Origin: Pseudomonas mandelii
GTDB lineage: Bacteria; Pseudomonadota; Gammaproteobacteria; Pseudomonadales; Pseudomonadaceae
Length of the DNA: 64,000 bases
NCBI RefSeq assembly: GCF_900106065.1
Contig: NZ_LT629796.1
Span: 3,875,501-3,939,500 of the forward strand
Reading direction: 5' to 3'
Each line of letters begins with the position of its first letter. The first letter of the stretch is position 1. Made by a program: the position numbers and the translations under genes. Shown here one piece after another: positions 52,551-60,892 of this stretch. The notes beneath the pieces were generated by a model, which was given only the letters and a program-made list of their open reading frames with translations, was not told the DNA's origin and did no database searches.

Positions 52551-52626
52551 CTGTAGGCGCGAGGCTTGCTCGCGAAAGCTATGTATCAGGTAAAACGCCT
52601 TCGCGGGCAAGCCTCGCTCCTACAGG
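52551..52626. repeat. REP doublet, family D
   Basis: CTGTAGGCGCGAGGCTTGCT and GCGGGCAAGCCTCGCTCCTA flank a short unique centre, between the divergent-side of pit and the end of the ZntB gene. Confidence 0.88.
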
Positions 52627-52640
52627 GATGGGGTGAAGGC

Positions 52641-53663
52641 TCAATAATCCTGGCGCTTGCGAAACGCCCAACGCCCCGCAATCACGGTAAACGTCGCCAC
52701 CAGTGCCACCAGAATCCAGAACCCCTCCGGATCCCCCGACAACGGCACCCCACCCACATTCATGCCAAAAAAACCGGCAATGATGTTGATCGGCAGCGCC
52801 AGCACCGTCACCACGGTCAGGGTGAACAGCGTGCGGTTGCTCTGCTCGTTCAGGTTGGCCGCGATCTCTTCCTGCAACAGCTTGATCCGCTCACCCAGCG
52901 CCGTGAGGTCGTTGATGATCAGCGCAAACTCCTCGGTGGACTTGCGCAACTCCTTCACGTCTTCCTTCTGCAACCAGTGCGGCGGCCGGTTGAGCAACCG
53001 CAACAACGAACCGGGCTCCAGCGCCAGCAGCCGTTGCAGGCGCACCAGCACCCGGCGATTGGCACCCAGTTCCGCACGGTTGGTCGACAGCCGCGAGGAC
53101 AGCAATTCATCTTCGATCTGATCGACACTGAGGCTGGTCTTGCGCACGATCTGGGTCAGTACCTCGCCCTGATCGCGGAGCAAATGCACCAGCAATTCCA
53201 GCGGTGAACGAAAGCACTCGCCGGCCTTCACCGACGAGCGCAGCTTGTCCACCGAGTGCAGCGGTTGCAGGCGGGCGCTGATGATCAGCCGGCTGCGGGC
53301 GCACACCCACAGCGTCGACACATCCGACGACACCATGCTGCTGAGGTTGAACACCACATCGTTGACCACCGCCAGCAACGCCGAATCCACATGCTCGATG
53401 CGCGTGGATCGAGACCCTTCGTGCAAGGCTTCGAAAAACTCGTCCGGCAATGCCAGATGGCTTTTCATCCAGCGCTCGCACGCGGCATGCGCCAGGTTCA
53501 GGTGCAGCCACAGGAATTCATCGCTCTCGTCCGGCTGTTGCAGGTATTGCAGCGCTTTCGCCGAATCAATCTCCCGACCCCGCTCACCGGGGCGAAAACT
53601 GAAACCGTAGAGCAGACCGAACAGGTCCGGGTCGCGATGGCTTTGGTCGATGCTGTGGTTCAT
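52641..53663 (-). CDS. zntB: CorA/ZntB-family divalent cation transporter
   Basis: A 340-residue homopentameric channel protein. A large N-terminal cytoplasmic domain (to ~280) ends in LNEQSNRTLFTLTVVTVLAL, and two C-terminal TM helices are joined by the pore signature IAGFFGMNVGGVP (~297, GMN motif). The loop residues after GMN fit the ZntB subgroup, which transports Zn2+ with H+; CorA (Mg2+) is the alternative. ATG 53663 gives MNHSIDQSHRDPDLFG; an upstream start adds four residues. Confidence 0.85.
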   Translation of the reverse strand: MNHSIDQSHRDPDLFGLLYGFSFRPGERGREIDSAKALQYLQQPDESDEFLWLHLNLAHAACERWMKSHLALPDEFFEALHEGSRSTRIEHVDSALLAVVNDVVFNLSSMVSSDVSTLWVCARSRLIISARLQPLHSVDKLRSSVKAGECFRSPLELLVHLLRDQGEVLTQIVRKTSLSVDQIEDELLSSRLSTNRAELGANRRVLVRLQRLLALEPGSLLRLLNRPPHWLQKEDVKELRKSTEEFALIINDLTALGERIKLLQEEIAANLNEQSNRTLFTLTVVTVLALPINIIAGFFGMNVGGVPLSGDPEGFWILVALVATFTVIAGRWAFRKRQDY

Positions 53664-53796
53664 TGGGGCTCGCAAGGGGAGGCGCCTGTCGCAGGTTTTA
53701 CAGGTTCACTTGAGCCGCATCATCGCAACTGTGGATGACGTTTTTGTGACGAAAAAATAACCGCAAACGATTGCATTGCCGGTGGTCGGAATAGAT

Positions 53797-53823
53797 TCAA
53801 GAACCGCTCTGGCCCGCCGATCT
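53797..53823 (+). promoter_or_regulatory. FliA (sigma-28)-like promoter for the chemoreceptor
   Basis: TCAAG at 53797-53801 and GCCGATCT at 53816-53823 with 14 nt between them fit the flagellar sigma-28 pattern (TCAAGTTT-N11-GCCGATAA, with mismatches at the ends). It is 116 nt before the receptor start and would tie it to the motility regulon. Confidence 0.5.
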
Positions 53824-53939
53824 TGCTTAAGTTACCTTGCGCGGCTTCGGCCATGAGCCAAGTTTCAGACAGGGATGTCCGGACACCTTTCACGCTGTGT
53901 TTGCCGCGTGTCTCACCCCCCTGTCATGAGTATCACTCG

Positions 53940-55562
53940 ATGCTGCAAAAATCCCTGAGAGCACAAATTCTCGCCCTGTTGAGCGGCAGCCTGTTGGCGG
54001 TACTGTTGATCGCCCTGGCTTGCTTTCACTTTCTGTCCGGCGGCGTTCAGAGCTACGCCAACCTGATCGAAGGCCCGCTGCACACCTCGCAGTTGATCGA
54101 TGAAGCCAACCTGCAATTCAAGGTGCAGGTTCAGGAATGGAAAAACGTCCTGCTGCGTGGCAAGCAACCGGCCGACCTGGACAAGTATTGGAAACAGTTC
54201 GAAGACCGTCAGCGCGATGTGCAGAGCATTCTCGGTGAGCTGGCTGTGCAAAAAGGTATCGATCCGCAACTGAAAACCCGCATCGAACGCCTGCGTGACG
54301 AACACCGTTTGCTGGGCGCTGCCTATCAGAAGGGCCGTGACGCCTACGTGGCGGCGGGCGCCGACCCGACGGCAGGCGACGCGGCGGTCAAAGGTGTCGA
54401 CCGTGCGACCAGCGAACAGATGACCGAGTTGGTCAGCGAATTGCGCAAGCAGGGTGTCGAGCAGTCGAAGCAAATCAGCGCCGAAGCCGATCGCACCGTG
54501 TTGCTGGGGCTCATTGTGATGCTCGTCTCGGGGCTGTTGATCGGGCTCTTGAGCCTGTGGCTGGTCAACCGCAACCTGATTGAACCGATTCGCAAACTGA
54601 TCGAGTACGTCGCGCAACTCAGCCAGGGCAAGTTTGCCGACCGCGTGGCCAGCACCCGTCAGGATGAGCTGGGTAAATTGGCGGTTGCGGCCAACACTTT
54701 GCGTGATTTCCTCGCCGAAACGTTCAGTCGTTTGCAGCGCAGCGCCAAGGACCTGGACAGCGCCAGCAGTGAGCTGAACTCGATCGCCAGCCTCATGACC
54801 AGCGGCACCAATGAGCAGTTCAACCGCACCGATCAGGTGGCCACGGCGATGAACGAAATGTCGGCCACCGCACAGGAAGTCGCCCGTCACGCCGCCGATG
54901 CCGCACGCGCCGCCGACGATGCCGACCAGTCCGCCCAACACGGCGAAAAAGTCATGCAGGGCACCATTCACACCATCACCCGGATGCGCGGCGAAATCGC
55001 CAACACCGCCACGGTCATCCGCCAACTGGAAACGGACAGCGGACGCATCGGCAAGGTGCTCGAAGTGATTCGCGGAATCGCCGAACAAACCAACCTGCTG
55101 GCGCTCAACGCGGCCATCGAAGCGGCCCGTGCCGGTGAAGCCGGACGCGGTTTTGCGGTGGTGGCCGATGAAGTGCGCAGCCTGGCCCAGCGCACGGCGG
55201 CATCGATCATCGAGATCAACCAGATCATCCAGACCGTGCAAACCGGTGCGGTGGACGCGGCTCAGGCGATTGAAAGCGGCCAGTCGCGCAGTGAGGAAAG
55301 CGTCGAGCAAGTGACCCAGGCCGGCGCCATGCTGGAGCGGATCACCCATGCCGTGGAAGCCATCCGCGACATGAACCGCCAGATCGCCACCGCCGCCGAA
55401 GAACAGACCTCGGTGGCCGAGGACATTTCACGCAACCTCACTGAAATCACCAGCATCGCCAGCACCAACCTGGACAACGTGCAGCGCACCGAAGCGGCTG
55501 GCCGTCATTTGCATGGGTTGTCGGGGCAGTTGAATGAAGTGACGGCGCGTCTGAGCGCGTAA
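53940..55562 (+). CDS. Methyl-accepting chemotaxis protein
   Basis: Transmembrane chemoreceptor, 540 residues. TM1 (~residues 8-30), a helical periplasmic ligand domain (~31-186, rich in charged helices; [20 protein letters not shown] near 62), TM2 (~187-209), HAMP (~210-262), and the signalling hairpin with [20 protein letters not shown] and [20 protein letters not shown]. Adaptation-site sequences flank it; there is no terminal CheR pentapeptide. ATG 53940 is preferred; an upstream in-frame start would put 39 unrelated residues before TM1. Ligand unknown. Confidence 0.92.
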   Translation: MLQKSLRAQILALLSGSLLAVLLIALACFHFLSGGVQSYANLIEGPLHTSQLIDEANLQFKVQVQEWKNVLLRGKQPADLDKYWKQFEDRQRDVQSILGELAVQKGIDPQLKTRIERLRDEHRLLGAAYQKGRDAYVAAGADPTAGDAAVKGVDRATSEQMTELVSELRKQGVEQSKQISAEADRTVLLGLIVMLVSGLLIGLLSLWLVNRNLIEPIRKLIEYVAQLSQGKFADRVASTRQDELGKLAVAANTLRDFLAETFSRLQRSAKDLDSASSELNSIASLMTSGTNEQFNRTDQVATAMNEMSATAQEVARHAADAARAADDADQSAQHGEKVMQGTIHTITRMRGEIANTATVIRQLETDSGRIGKVLEVIRGIAEQTNLLALNAAIEAARAGEAGRGFAVVADEVRSLAQRTAASIIEINQIIQTVQTGAVDAAQAIESGQSRSEESVEQVTQAGAMLERITHAVEAIRDMNRQIATAAEEQTSVAEDISRNLTEITSIASTNLDNVQRTEAAGRHLHGLSGQLNEVTARLSA

Positions 55563-55770
55563 CGGAAACGGCGGCGTATCAGGTCGGTTACCGAGTCGGT
55601 ACGCCCGTCGCTCTCGGATCCATAAGGGTTACGCCGCTGGTCGGGCGCCTGGCATTTTGGTTCGGTTTTACGGTGCACCTGTTAGTTCTGACAGTAGACG
55701 ATTGCCGTGCACGAGCGTTTGATAGCGCTGTCAGCGCAGCGGCGCTGCTGTATTCACAAGGAGCGTTTTT
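55563..55770. other. Gene-free leader of the 109-aa orphan gene
   Basis: About 208 bp with no protein gene, less GC-rich than its surroundings in part. It holds a GC-rich inverted stretch (TAGCGCTGTCAGCGCAGCGG, 55723-55742) and ends in AAGGAGC, the ribosome site of the next gene. Confidence 0.4.
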
Positions 55771-56100
55771 ATGTCTATGGATCTGCAATTAAGTCGTTTG
55801 AAAGTAGAAGGGGTTGACGATGGCGAACTCACCGAACCGGTAGGCGAAAATGGTTTGCGGGCGCTAGTCGAAGGCAACCAGAACTACAAAAAAGGGGACA
55901 AGCTTGAAGTGATCTGGAATGACGTGTCGGTGTTCACGCATACAATCACGGTGGTTGAAGAGGTGGCAGGTGTGCACTTTTACATTGAAAAACAGTTCAT
56001 TAAGCTTGGTCCCGTGAAGGCGAATTACACGCTAGCCGACGACTCTGGAAATGTCGCTGTATCGCCCGTTTCTAACTTCAACGTCATTGCTGCGACTTAA
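55771..56100 (+). CDS. Orphan 109-aa protein with Ig/beta-sandwich-like character
   Basis: I do not recognise the family. The protein has an all-beta look (LEVIWNDVSVFTHTITVVEE, YTLADDSGNVAVSPVSNFNV) resembling the Ig-like repeat units of large Pseudomonas adhesins, but as a single free domain without signal peptide. AAGGAGC sits seven bases before the ATG. Codon use and base composition are visibly AT-richer than neighbours, a hint of transfer. Its TAA stop shares TTAA with the convergent kinase stop. Confidence 0.72.
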   Translation: MSMDLQLSRLKVEGVDDGELTEPVGENGLRALVEGNQNYKKGDKLEVIWNDVSVFTHTITVVEEVAGVHFYIEKQFIKLGPVKANYTLADDSGNVAVSPVSNFNVIAAT

Positions 56101-57290
56101 GCTTTTCCCGGAACTGTCTGCACCGGAAAGCTGAAAACAAACTGCGTGCCTTCCTTCGTTGTCGAGCGCACTTCCAGCTTTCCACCATGGGACTGCGCAA
56201 TCTGACTGGCGATGTACAACCCCAACCCGAGACCGGTCTGCGGTGTTCCGCGGGCCGGTCGCGCGTAGGGGCGAAACAGATGGGGCAACGCGTCCTCGGC
56301 GATGAGCCCCTGATTCGTCACGCTCAGCACGAACTGCCCGTCGTGGATCTGCGCGCTCACGTCTACCGAGCCCTCGGGGTCGCCGTGGGCAACGGCGTTC
56401 GCCACCAGATTGGAAAGCAATTGCGCGACCCGCTCGCGATCGCACTGAATACCGTGCAGCTCGCCAATGGACATGCGAAGGGTGCGTTGGGGATAGATGT
56501 TCTGGACTTCTGAAATCACGTGCCGCAAGGCGTCGCCCAGGTCCGGGCACGGTGCGATGTCCACCGGAATACCACTGCCCAACGAACCACGAGCGAAATC
56601 CAGCACATCATCGACCAGTCGGGTCGCGCGCCGGGCACTGGTCAGAATGTGCCGGGCCCGTTGCTGATTCGCCGGGTCGGGAAGCTTGCGCAAGAGCATT
56701 TCGGCGCCGGCGCTGATCGCGAACAACGGGGTGCGCAGGTCATGGCCGAGCACGGCGATGAACTGTTCGCGCAACGCGGTGTTTTTGCGTTCCGCCATCA
56801 ATGCCGCTTCGGTTTTTTGCAGGTTCTCTTCCGCCTCGATCTGCAACGCCAGCATTCGCGCAAAGGATTCCATGGTGCTCTGGATCGTGCTGGATTTGAG
56901 CGATGCAGGATTGGGATCAAGGGCGCAGATGGTGCCGAAAAAGCGTCCGTCGGGGCGAAAGATCGGCACCGAAATATAGCTTTCGAATTGATAGAGGCGA
57001 GGGGTGTGGTGATCGCGGTAAAGCGGGTCTTCACTGGCCTTGTCGATCACCACCGACTGATGCGCCTGGCGAATTTCGTGGCACAAGGTGGTGACCACCT
57101 CCAGCTCGCCGCCGACCTGCAAGCCGAAGTCCAGCTGATCGAGTACGGCGCAAGCGGTCCATGAGTCTTCAGTGACACGCGCCACCGCAGCGAAGCGCAG
57201 CCCCGTCAATTCACGGATCACCTGGAGAATCGCCGGCACCGCGCTGATCCGGCCGATCGTGGCGATGTCTGCTGCCGCTGTTTGCCCCAT
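56097..57290 (-). CDS. Soluble GAF-sensor histidine kinase (orphan)
   Basis: A 397-residue cytoplasmic kinase. The GAF domain is ~residues 15-155 (VVIDKASEDPLYRDHHTPRL; SYISVPIFRPDGRFFGTICA), then HisKA with FIAVLGHDLRTPLFAISAGA (~195, phospho-accepting His), N box LLSNLVANAVAHG (~292), the variant G1 VTNQGLIAEDALPHLF, and GLGLGLYIASQIAQSHGG (~360). There is no TM helix and no response regulator beside it. ATG 57290 follows GGATTGAG; a longer GTG start at 57314 is possible. The GAF ligand is not evident. Confidence 0.88.
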   Translation of the reverse strand: MGQTAAADIATIGRISAVPAILQVIRELTGLRFAAVARVTEDSWTACAVLDQLDFGLQVGGELEVVTTLCHEIRQAHQSVVIDKASEDPLYRDHHTPRLYQFESYISVPIFRPDGRFFGTICALDPNPASLKSSTIQSTMESFARMLALQIEAEENLQKTEAALMAERKNTALREQFIAVLGHDLRTPLFAISAGAEMLLRKLPDPANQQRARHILTSARRATRLVDDVLDFARGSLGSGIPVDIAPCPDLGDALRHVISEVQNIYPQRTLRMSIGELHGIQCDRERVAQLLSNLVANAVAHGDPEGSVDVSAQIHDGQFVLSVTNQGLIAEDALPHLFRPYARPARGTPQTGLGLGLYIASQIAQSHGGKLEVRSTTKEGTQFVFSFPVQTVPGKA

Positions 57291-57379
57291 CTCAATCCAT
57301 CTCTGTGTAATCACCGTTGAGGGATTCTAGCGGGCTACCGCCGAGTTGGCGCGTGTTGATTATGCGAATCCGGCATGCA

Positions 57380-57415
57380 AAAAAGCCGCACGATCCGAAG
57401 ATCGTGCGGCTTTGT
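57380..57415 (-). terminator. Rho-independent terminator of the PepSY gene
   Basis: 14-bp perfect stem AAAGCCGCACGATC/GATCGTGCGGCTTT with a 4-nt loop; on the minus strand it runs into six T residues, 15 nt after the PepSY stop. Confidence 0.9.
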
Positions 57416-57427
57416 TTGATACGGGTA

Positions 57428-57733
57428 TCAGGTGTCTTGTTTGTCGCTCAGGACTTTGCCGGTGGTGGCATCGAAGTCCACGTCGAATTCTTTGCCGTCA
57501 GCGGTTTTCAGTTCCACTTCGTACTCGTAGTTGTTGAAGTGGTTGTCCAGATCCGTGTCGGTGATGGTCGAGCCTGGGTGCCGTTTCAGAGCCTCCTGGT
57601 TCATTTCTTCCAGTGGCTTGATCTTGCCGCTCTTGACCAGCGCAGGGATCTGGTCGACACGAACGTCAGCCTGAGCCAGGCCAGCGGTGAGGGTCAGGGC
57701 AGCAGCGGTGAACAGGGCAGTCAGGGTTTTCAT
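57428..57733 (-). CDS. Periplasmic PepSY-domain protein
   Basis: A 101-residue exported protein. The signal peptide MKTLTALFTAAALTLTAGLAQA is cut near AQA-DVRV (residue 22). The mature part is one PepSY-like domain: PALVKSGKIKPLEEMNQEAL and YEYEVELKTADGKEFDVDFD, ending TGKVLSDKQDT. PepSY domains often inhibit peptidases or modulate membrane partners; several Pseudomonas members respond to two-component systems. GGAATGAACCC is upstream of the start, and a terminator follows. Confidence 0.9.
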   Translation of the reverse strand: MKTLTALFTAAALTLTAGLAQADVRVDQIPALVKSGKIKPLEEMNQEALKRHPGSTITDTDLDNHFNNYEYEVELKTADGKEFDVDFDATTGKVLSDKQDT

Positions 57734-57828
57734 GGGTTCATTCCTTGGGGTGATCTGTTTAAGTGAGTCCAGATTAACTGTGGCAACTTAATTCACCCTT
57801 AATTCCAATCACCGTGTCGTTTGGAAGA

Positions 57829-57950
57829 TTTCGCGGGCAAGTCGGCTTGCCGCATCACTCGCTCCTACGGGATTTGGGGCGGTCGCATTATTTGTGATCG
57901 ACTCAAAACCCGTAGGAGCGAGTGATGCGGCAATCCGACTTGCCCGCGAA
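57829..57950. repeat. Extended REP doublet, family D with inserted stem
   Basis: TTTCGCGGGCAAGTCGGCTT with GCCGCATCACTCGCTCCTAC at the left; the mirrored sequence GTAGGAGCGAGTGATGCGGC through TTGCCCGCGAA at the right. The arm is longer than in ordinary family D copies because of a shared internal insertion (CGGxxTTGCCGCATCA). Confidence 0.88.
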
Positions 57951-57981
57951 GAAGACGACGCGGTGTCGTGTCAGCTAGCGA

Positions 57982-59109
57982 TCAGTACCCGTTGTTCTGC
58001 AGCAACTGCGCCACCGTCCCGGCCGCCGGGCGCTTGTAGAACTTCAGCAATTCACTGGCGCGGTTGGTGAAGATGCCATCGACGCCGGCGTCCATGACTT
58101 TCTGGTAATCAACCGCTTCGTCGATGGTGTAGGCGTGCACCAGCAGGCCTTGATCGTGGGTGTACTGGTTCATCCACGGTTTCACCAGGTCCGAATAGCT
58201 CTGATCGCCACCCTTGGTCAACACTGCCGAAGGACCGGTGCCGATCGCACCCTGGGCCTTGGCGTACTCGACCCATTGCTGGAATTCGGCTTTGTCTTTC
58301 GGTTCCTGTTTGGCGTAGTAGGTGGCCTTGTCCTTGTCGCCGGACTCGGCAAACGTCACTTTGGACTTAGGCTCGATACTGCCTTCGCCGACCCACAGCA
58401 GCAGGATCTTCGGCACTTGTGGCATTTCCTTCTCAAGCAGTTCGAGGCTGCTCTTCTCGAAGGTTTGCAGCACGACTTTGCCCTTGCCCTGGCCGACCGC
58501 CAGATTGCTTTTCGCCAGTTTGGAACCGGCCGGGCTCAGCCAGCCGCGATCCTGCAATTTGTCCTTGAGGTCGCGTTCGAGGCCGGGGAATTGCTTTGGT
58601 TCTTTGGTTTCGATGTACAGGCCGGGTTTGTGCAGCGGATTGCCCTGGGCGATGTCGATGATTTCGTCGAGGGTCAGGATCTTCAGGCCGACGAAGGACG
58701 GACGTGCGCGATCCGGGTACGCGGCGTTGAACCAGCTACCGGCATCCAGGGTTTTCAGTTCGGCGAGGGTGAACGCGTTGGCCGGGCTGTCCTTGCGATC
58801 GGGGAATTTGGTGGCAACGTCGGTGGTGCGTTGCAGGTTGTTGTCGTGCAGGGCGAACAGCACGCCGTCCTTGCTGCGTTGCAGGTCCAGTTCCAGGTAA
58901 TCGGCGCCCAGATCACGGGCCAGTCTGTAAGACGCCGCAGTGGATTCCGGTGCATCGTAGGATGCGCCGCGGTGGGCGATCACCGCCGGGTGCGGGATGC
59001 CCAAACGGGTGGCCAGTGCAGTCGGGCTGGGCTCGTTGGCGGCCTGTGCCTGGCCGAAGCCCAGCAGCATGCTCAGCAGCAGGGCGCTTTTGGTGAAGGT
59101 AACAGGCAT
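57982..59109 (-). CDS. glpQ: Periplasmic glycerophosphodiester phosphodiesterase
   Basis: Hydrolyses glycerophosphodiesters to glycerol-3-phosphate and an alcohol. The 375-residue protein has a signal peptide (SALLLSMLLGFGQAQA, cleavage near residue 23), the active-site start PAVIAHRGASYDAPESTAAS (~42, catalytic His in HRG and Glu), LGADYLELDLQRSKDGVLFA (~68; metal Glu/Asp), HDNNLQRTT (second His), and DGIFTNRASELLKF near the C-terminus. ATG 59109 is used, with AAAGGA nine bases upstream. Neighbours do not include glpT. Confidence 0.92.
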   Translation of the reverse strand: MPVTFTKSALLLSMLLGFGQAQAANEPSPTALATRLGIPHPAVIAHRGASYDAPESTAASYRLARDLGADYLELDLQRSKDGVLFALHDNNLQRTTDVATKFPDRKDSPANAFTLAELKTLDAGSWFNAAYPDRARPSFVGLKILTLDEIIDIAQGNPLHKPGLYIETKEPKQFPGLERDLKDKLQDRGWLSPAGSKLAKSNLAVGQGKGKVVLQTFEKSSLELLEKEMPQVPKILLLWVGEGSIEPKSKVTFAESGDKDKATYYAKQEPKDKAEFQQWVEYAKAQGAIGTGPSAVLTKGGDQSYSDLVKPWMNQYTHDQGLLVHAYTIDEAVDYQKVMDAGVDGIFTNRASELLKFYKRPAAGTVAQLLQNNGY

Positions 59110-59315
59110 GGTCGAGGTCCTTTCGCGTTGAATTTTCAAAGACGTCTCTTTTAACAACTGAGCGCCGCCAGCGCTATCGCCAGACCGACATAAACGTGTT
59201 TAAAGCAGATTTTTTCAGCGCTTTTGTGCGCTTCTTTGCAGTACTCTTGGCCCCGGCGTTTCCCCGGCAGAGGGAAATCCGAATGCCTGTCCTTGCGTGT
59301 AAACCATCGTTCACC

Positions 59316-59333
59316 GGTCGTTAACGACCTTTT
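59316..59333 (+). promoter_or_regulatory. Palindromic hairpin just upstream of the 108-aa gene
   Basis: GGTCGTTAACGACC is a perfect 14-bp palindrome, able to form GGTCG-TTAA-CGACC, followed by TTTT. It ends 11 nt before the start codon and just before the ribosome site GAGG. It could be an operator, an attenuator or an RNA stem. Confidence 0.5.
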
Positions 59334-59344
59334 GTGAGGTTTAT

Positions 59345-59671
59345 ATGCGCATCACTTCCGAGCTTATCTGCCAGGCCGCCGACCAACTCAAAGGCTTCGT
59401 TGGCCTCAATCGCAAAACTGGCCACTACATTGTGCGTTTCAGCGAAGACTCGTTTGGTATGGACGTGGCGGATGACGGGATCATTCCCACCAGTGAATTT
59501 GTCTGGGCGCCGGGGCCTGGGCAGGCCATGACGCTCAAGCGTGAGTTGATTCAATTGTTGCTGGATCAGAATATTGATGATCGGATCAATGTGACCGAGC
59601 CGTTGCGGGTGTACATGAATCGGCGGGAAGTGCCGGAGATTTCGGCGGTGCGGAGTCTGGTTCGGGGCTGA
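59345..59671 (+). CDS. Conserved hypothetical protein (108 aa)
   Basis: I do not recognise the family. The 108-residue soluble protein starts MRITSELICQAADQLKGFVG, has KTGHYIVRFSEDSFGMDVAD (~residue 24), EFVWAPGPGQAMTLKRELIQ (~50), and a Glu/Arg-rich C-terminus. There is no signal peptide or TM helix. GAGG lies five bases upstream of the ATG, and a palindromic hairpin precedes it. It is divergent from glpQ. Confidence 0.78.
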   Translation: MRITSELICQAADQLKGFVGLNRKTGHYIVRFSEDSFGMDVADDGIIPTSEFVWAPGPGQAMTLKRELIQLLLDQNIDDRINVTEPLRVYMNRREVPEISAVRSLVRG

Positions 59672-59695
59672 AGTTTTACTGTGTCTGGACTGGCC

Positions 59696-59766
59696 TCTTC
59701 GCGGGCAGCCTCGCTCCTACAGAGGGCGCCGGCAACCTGTAGGAGCAAGGCTTGCCCGCGAAGGCG
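59696..59766. repeat. REP doublet, family D
   Basis: TTCGCGGGCAGCCTCGCTCC at the left (one base shorter than usual) and GGAGCAAGGCTTGCCCGCGA at the right, around GGGCGCCGGC. Between the convergent 108-aa gene and the ABM gene. Confidence 0.88.
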
Positions 59767-59783
59767 GCCAGAAGAACACCGCA

Positions 59784-60113
59784 TCATTTTACGGCCTTGA
59801 ACCCATACGCCCGCTCAACCTTGCACACCCGCGTATGACACGCCGAATACCACGTCGACCGCCCCCGCTCACGGATCGCACTGTGCTCAGGATGATGTTT
59901 CCACGCCAGAATCGCCGCCTCGCTGGCCCAGTACGACACCGTAATCCCCAACCCATCCTCACCCCGAGCCGACTCAACACCGAGAAACCCCGGCTGCTCA
60001 CGGGCCAGTTCCAGCATGCGTTCGGCGGCCTCGGCGTAGCCTTGATCACCGTCGGTGCGCAGCGAGGTAAAAATCACCGCGTAGTACGGCGCTGATGGCG
60101 TATCGGCAATCAT
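59784..60113 (-). CDS. Antibiotic biosynthesis monooxygenase (ABM)-like protein
   Basis: A 109-residue ferredoxin-like-fold protein of the ABM group. YYAVIFTSLRTDGDQGYAEA (~residue 8), LELAREQPGFLGVESARGED (~34) and GLGITVSYWASEAAILAWKH (~55) are typical; the C-terminus ends in KVERAYGFKAVK. Members act on quinones, heme or small aromatics, but no substrate is known here. Its ATG overlaps the stop of the amidotransferase-like gene upstream by 4 nt, so they are co-translated. Confidence 0.88.
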   Translation of the reverse strand: MIADTPSAPYYAVIFTSLRTDGDQGYAEAAERMLELAREQPGFLGVESARGEDGLGITVSYWASEAAILAWKHHPEHSAIRERGRSTWYSACHTRVCKVERAYGFKAVK

Positions 60114-60814
60114 GACTGTTGCCTTTTGCAGGCTTCGATCAACGCCCGGGCCAGCGGCGGTAGCGTGCCGTTGAGCGCGGCGCGTTCGGGCTGGAACAGG
60201 GTGGCGACGAAAAACGGATGATCCTGGAGCTCCACCGCCCGCAGGTCGCCGGTCGAGTCATGGCCAACGGCGCACAACTGTTGGCTCAATAACTCACGCT
60301 CGAACGCCGGGTTCATGCCATAGCGACAGCGATATCCCTCAACGATCTCGACGCTTTCGTACACGTTGGCGATCAACGAGCCTTCAACCAGGCGAATGCT
60401 GTCCGTTGCTTCCACCAATGAGCAGGTCAGCGGCGTGAGTAATGCGCGTGCTGCACCGGGATGGGTTTCGCCATGCTCGGCGTCTTCCCAACCCAATACG
60501 TTCCGAGCGAACTCAAGCACCGCGTGTTGAAAACCGCCGCAGGTGCCGAGGAACGGTCGCTGCTGCTCACGGGCAAAACGGATCGCCCGCAACGCGCCGT
60601 CCATGTCGCGGTAAGGGCTGGCGGGCACGCACCAGAAACCGTCGACGTGGTGTAACGGGGTGGCGTTTATGTGATCGGTGGCCAGCCACTGAAATTGCAC
60701 ATCCACGTTCAGGTGTTCGGCAGCCATGCCGAGCGCCACGGGAATGGCTTGGTGGGCGGTGACCTGTGGGTCGTAATCACCGATCAGGGCGATGCGCAGG
60801 GTAGTGCTTTCCAT
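60110..60814 (-). CDS. Stand-alone CTP-synthase-like class I amidotransferase homologue
   Basis: A 234-residue protein resembling the glutaminase domain of CTP synthase, as a free domain. LRIALIGDYDPQVTAHQAIP opens it, FWCVPASPYRDMDGALRAIR is at ~60, and FLGTCGGFQHAVLEFARNVL contains the elbow Cys92. The C-terminal catalytic His position reads FQPER (Gln) instead of the PyrG FHPEF, so ordinary glutamine hydrolysis is doubtful. ATG 60814 is the start; it forms an operon with the ABM gene and is divergent from a LysR gene. Confidence 0.82.
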   Translation of the reverse strand: MESTTLRIALIGDYDPQVTAHQAIPVALGMAAEHLNVDVQFQWLATDHINATPLHHVDGFWCVPASPYRDMDGALRAIRFAREQQRPFLGTCGGFQHAVLEFARNVLGWEDAEHGETHPGAARALLTPLTCSLVEATDSIRLVEGSLIANVYESVEIVEGYRCRYGMNPAFERELLSQQLCAVGHDSTGDLRAVELQDHPFFVATLFQPERAALNGTLPPLARALIEACKRQQS

Positions 60815-60892
60815 GAGTGATCTCGACGCTTGTTGATTCCTGGCACCCACTATAGATTGGCGCTCACGCATTCAATATTGGCGTTATCCCAA

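Noticed and set aside
53913..55349. 478-codon minus-strand open frame opposite the chemoreceptor
   Set aside because: Antisense shadow of a well-defined MCP gene; no family resemblance.
55723..55732. TAGCGCTGTC, the GntR-box core, upstream of the 109-aa orphan
   Set aside because: The AC-N-AAG half is missing and the gene has no gluconate link; it probably belongs to a local GC-rich inverted stretch.
1487..59766. Repeated sequences considered as a dispersed CRISPR array
   Set aside because: They are inverted pairs scattered between genes, not direct repeats with regular spacers, and no cas genes are present.
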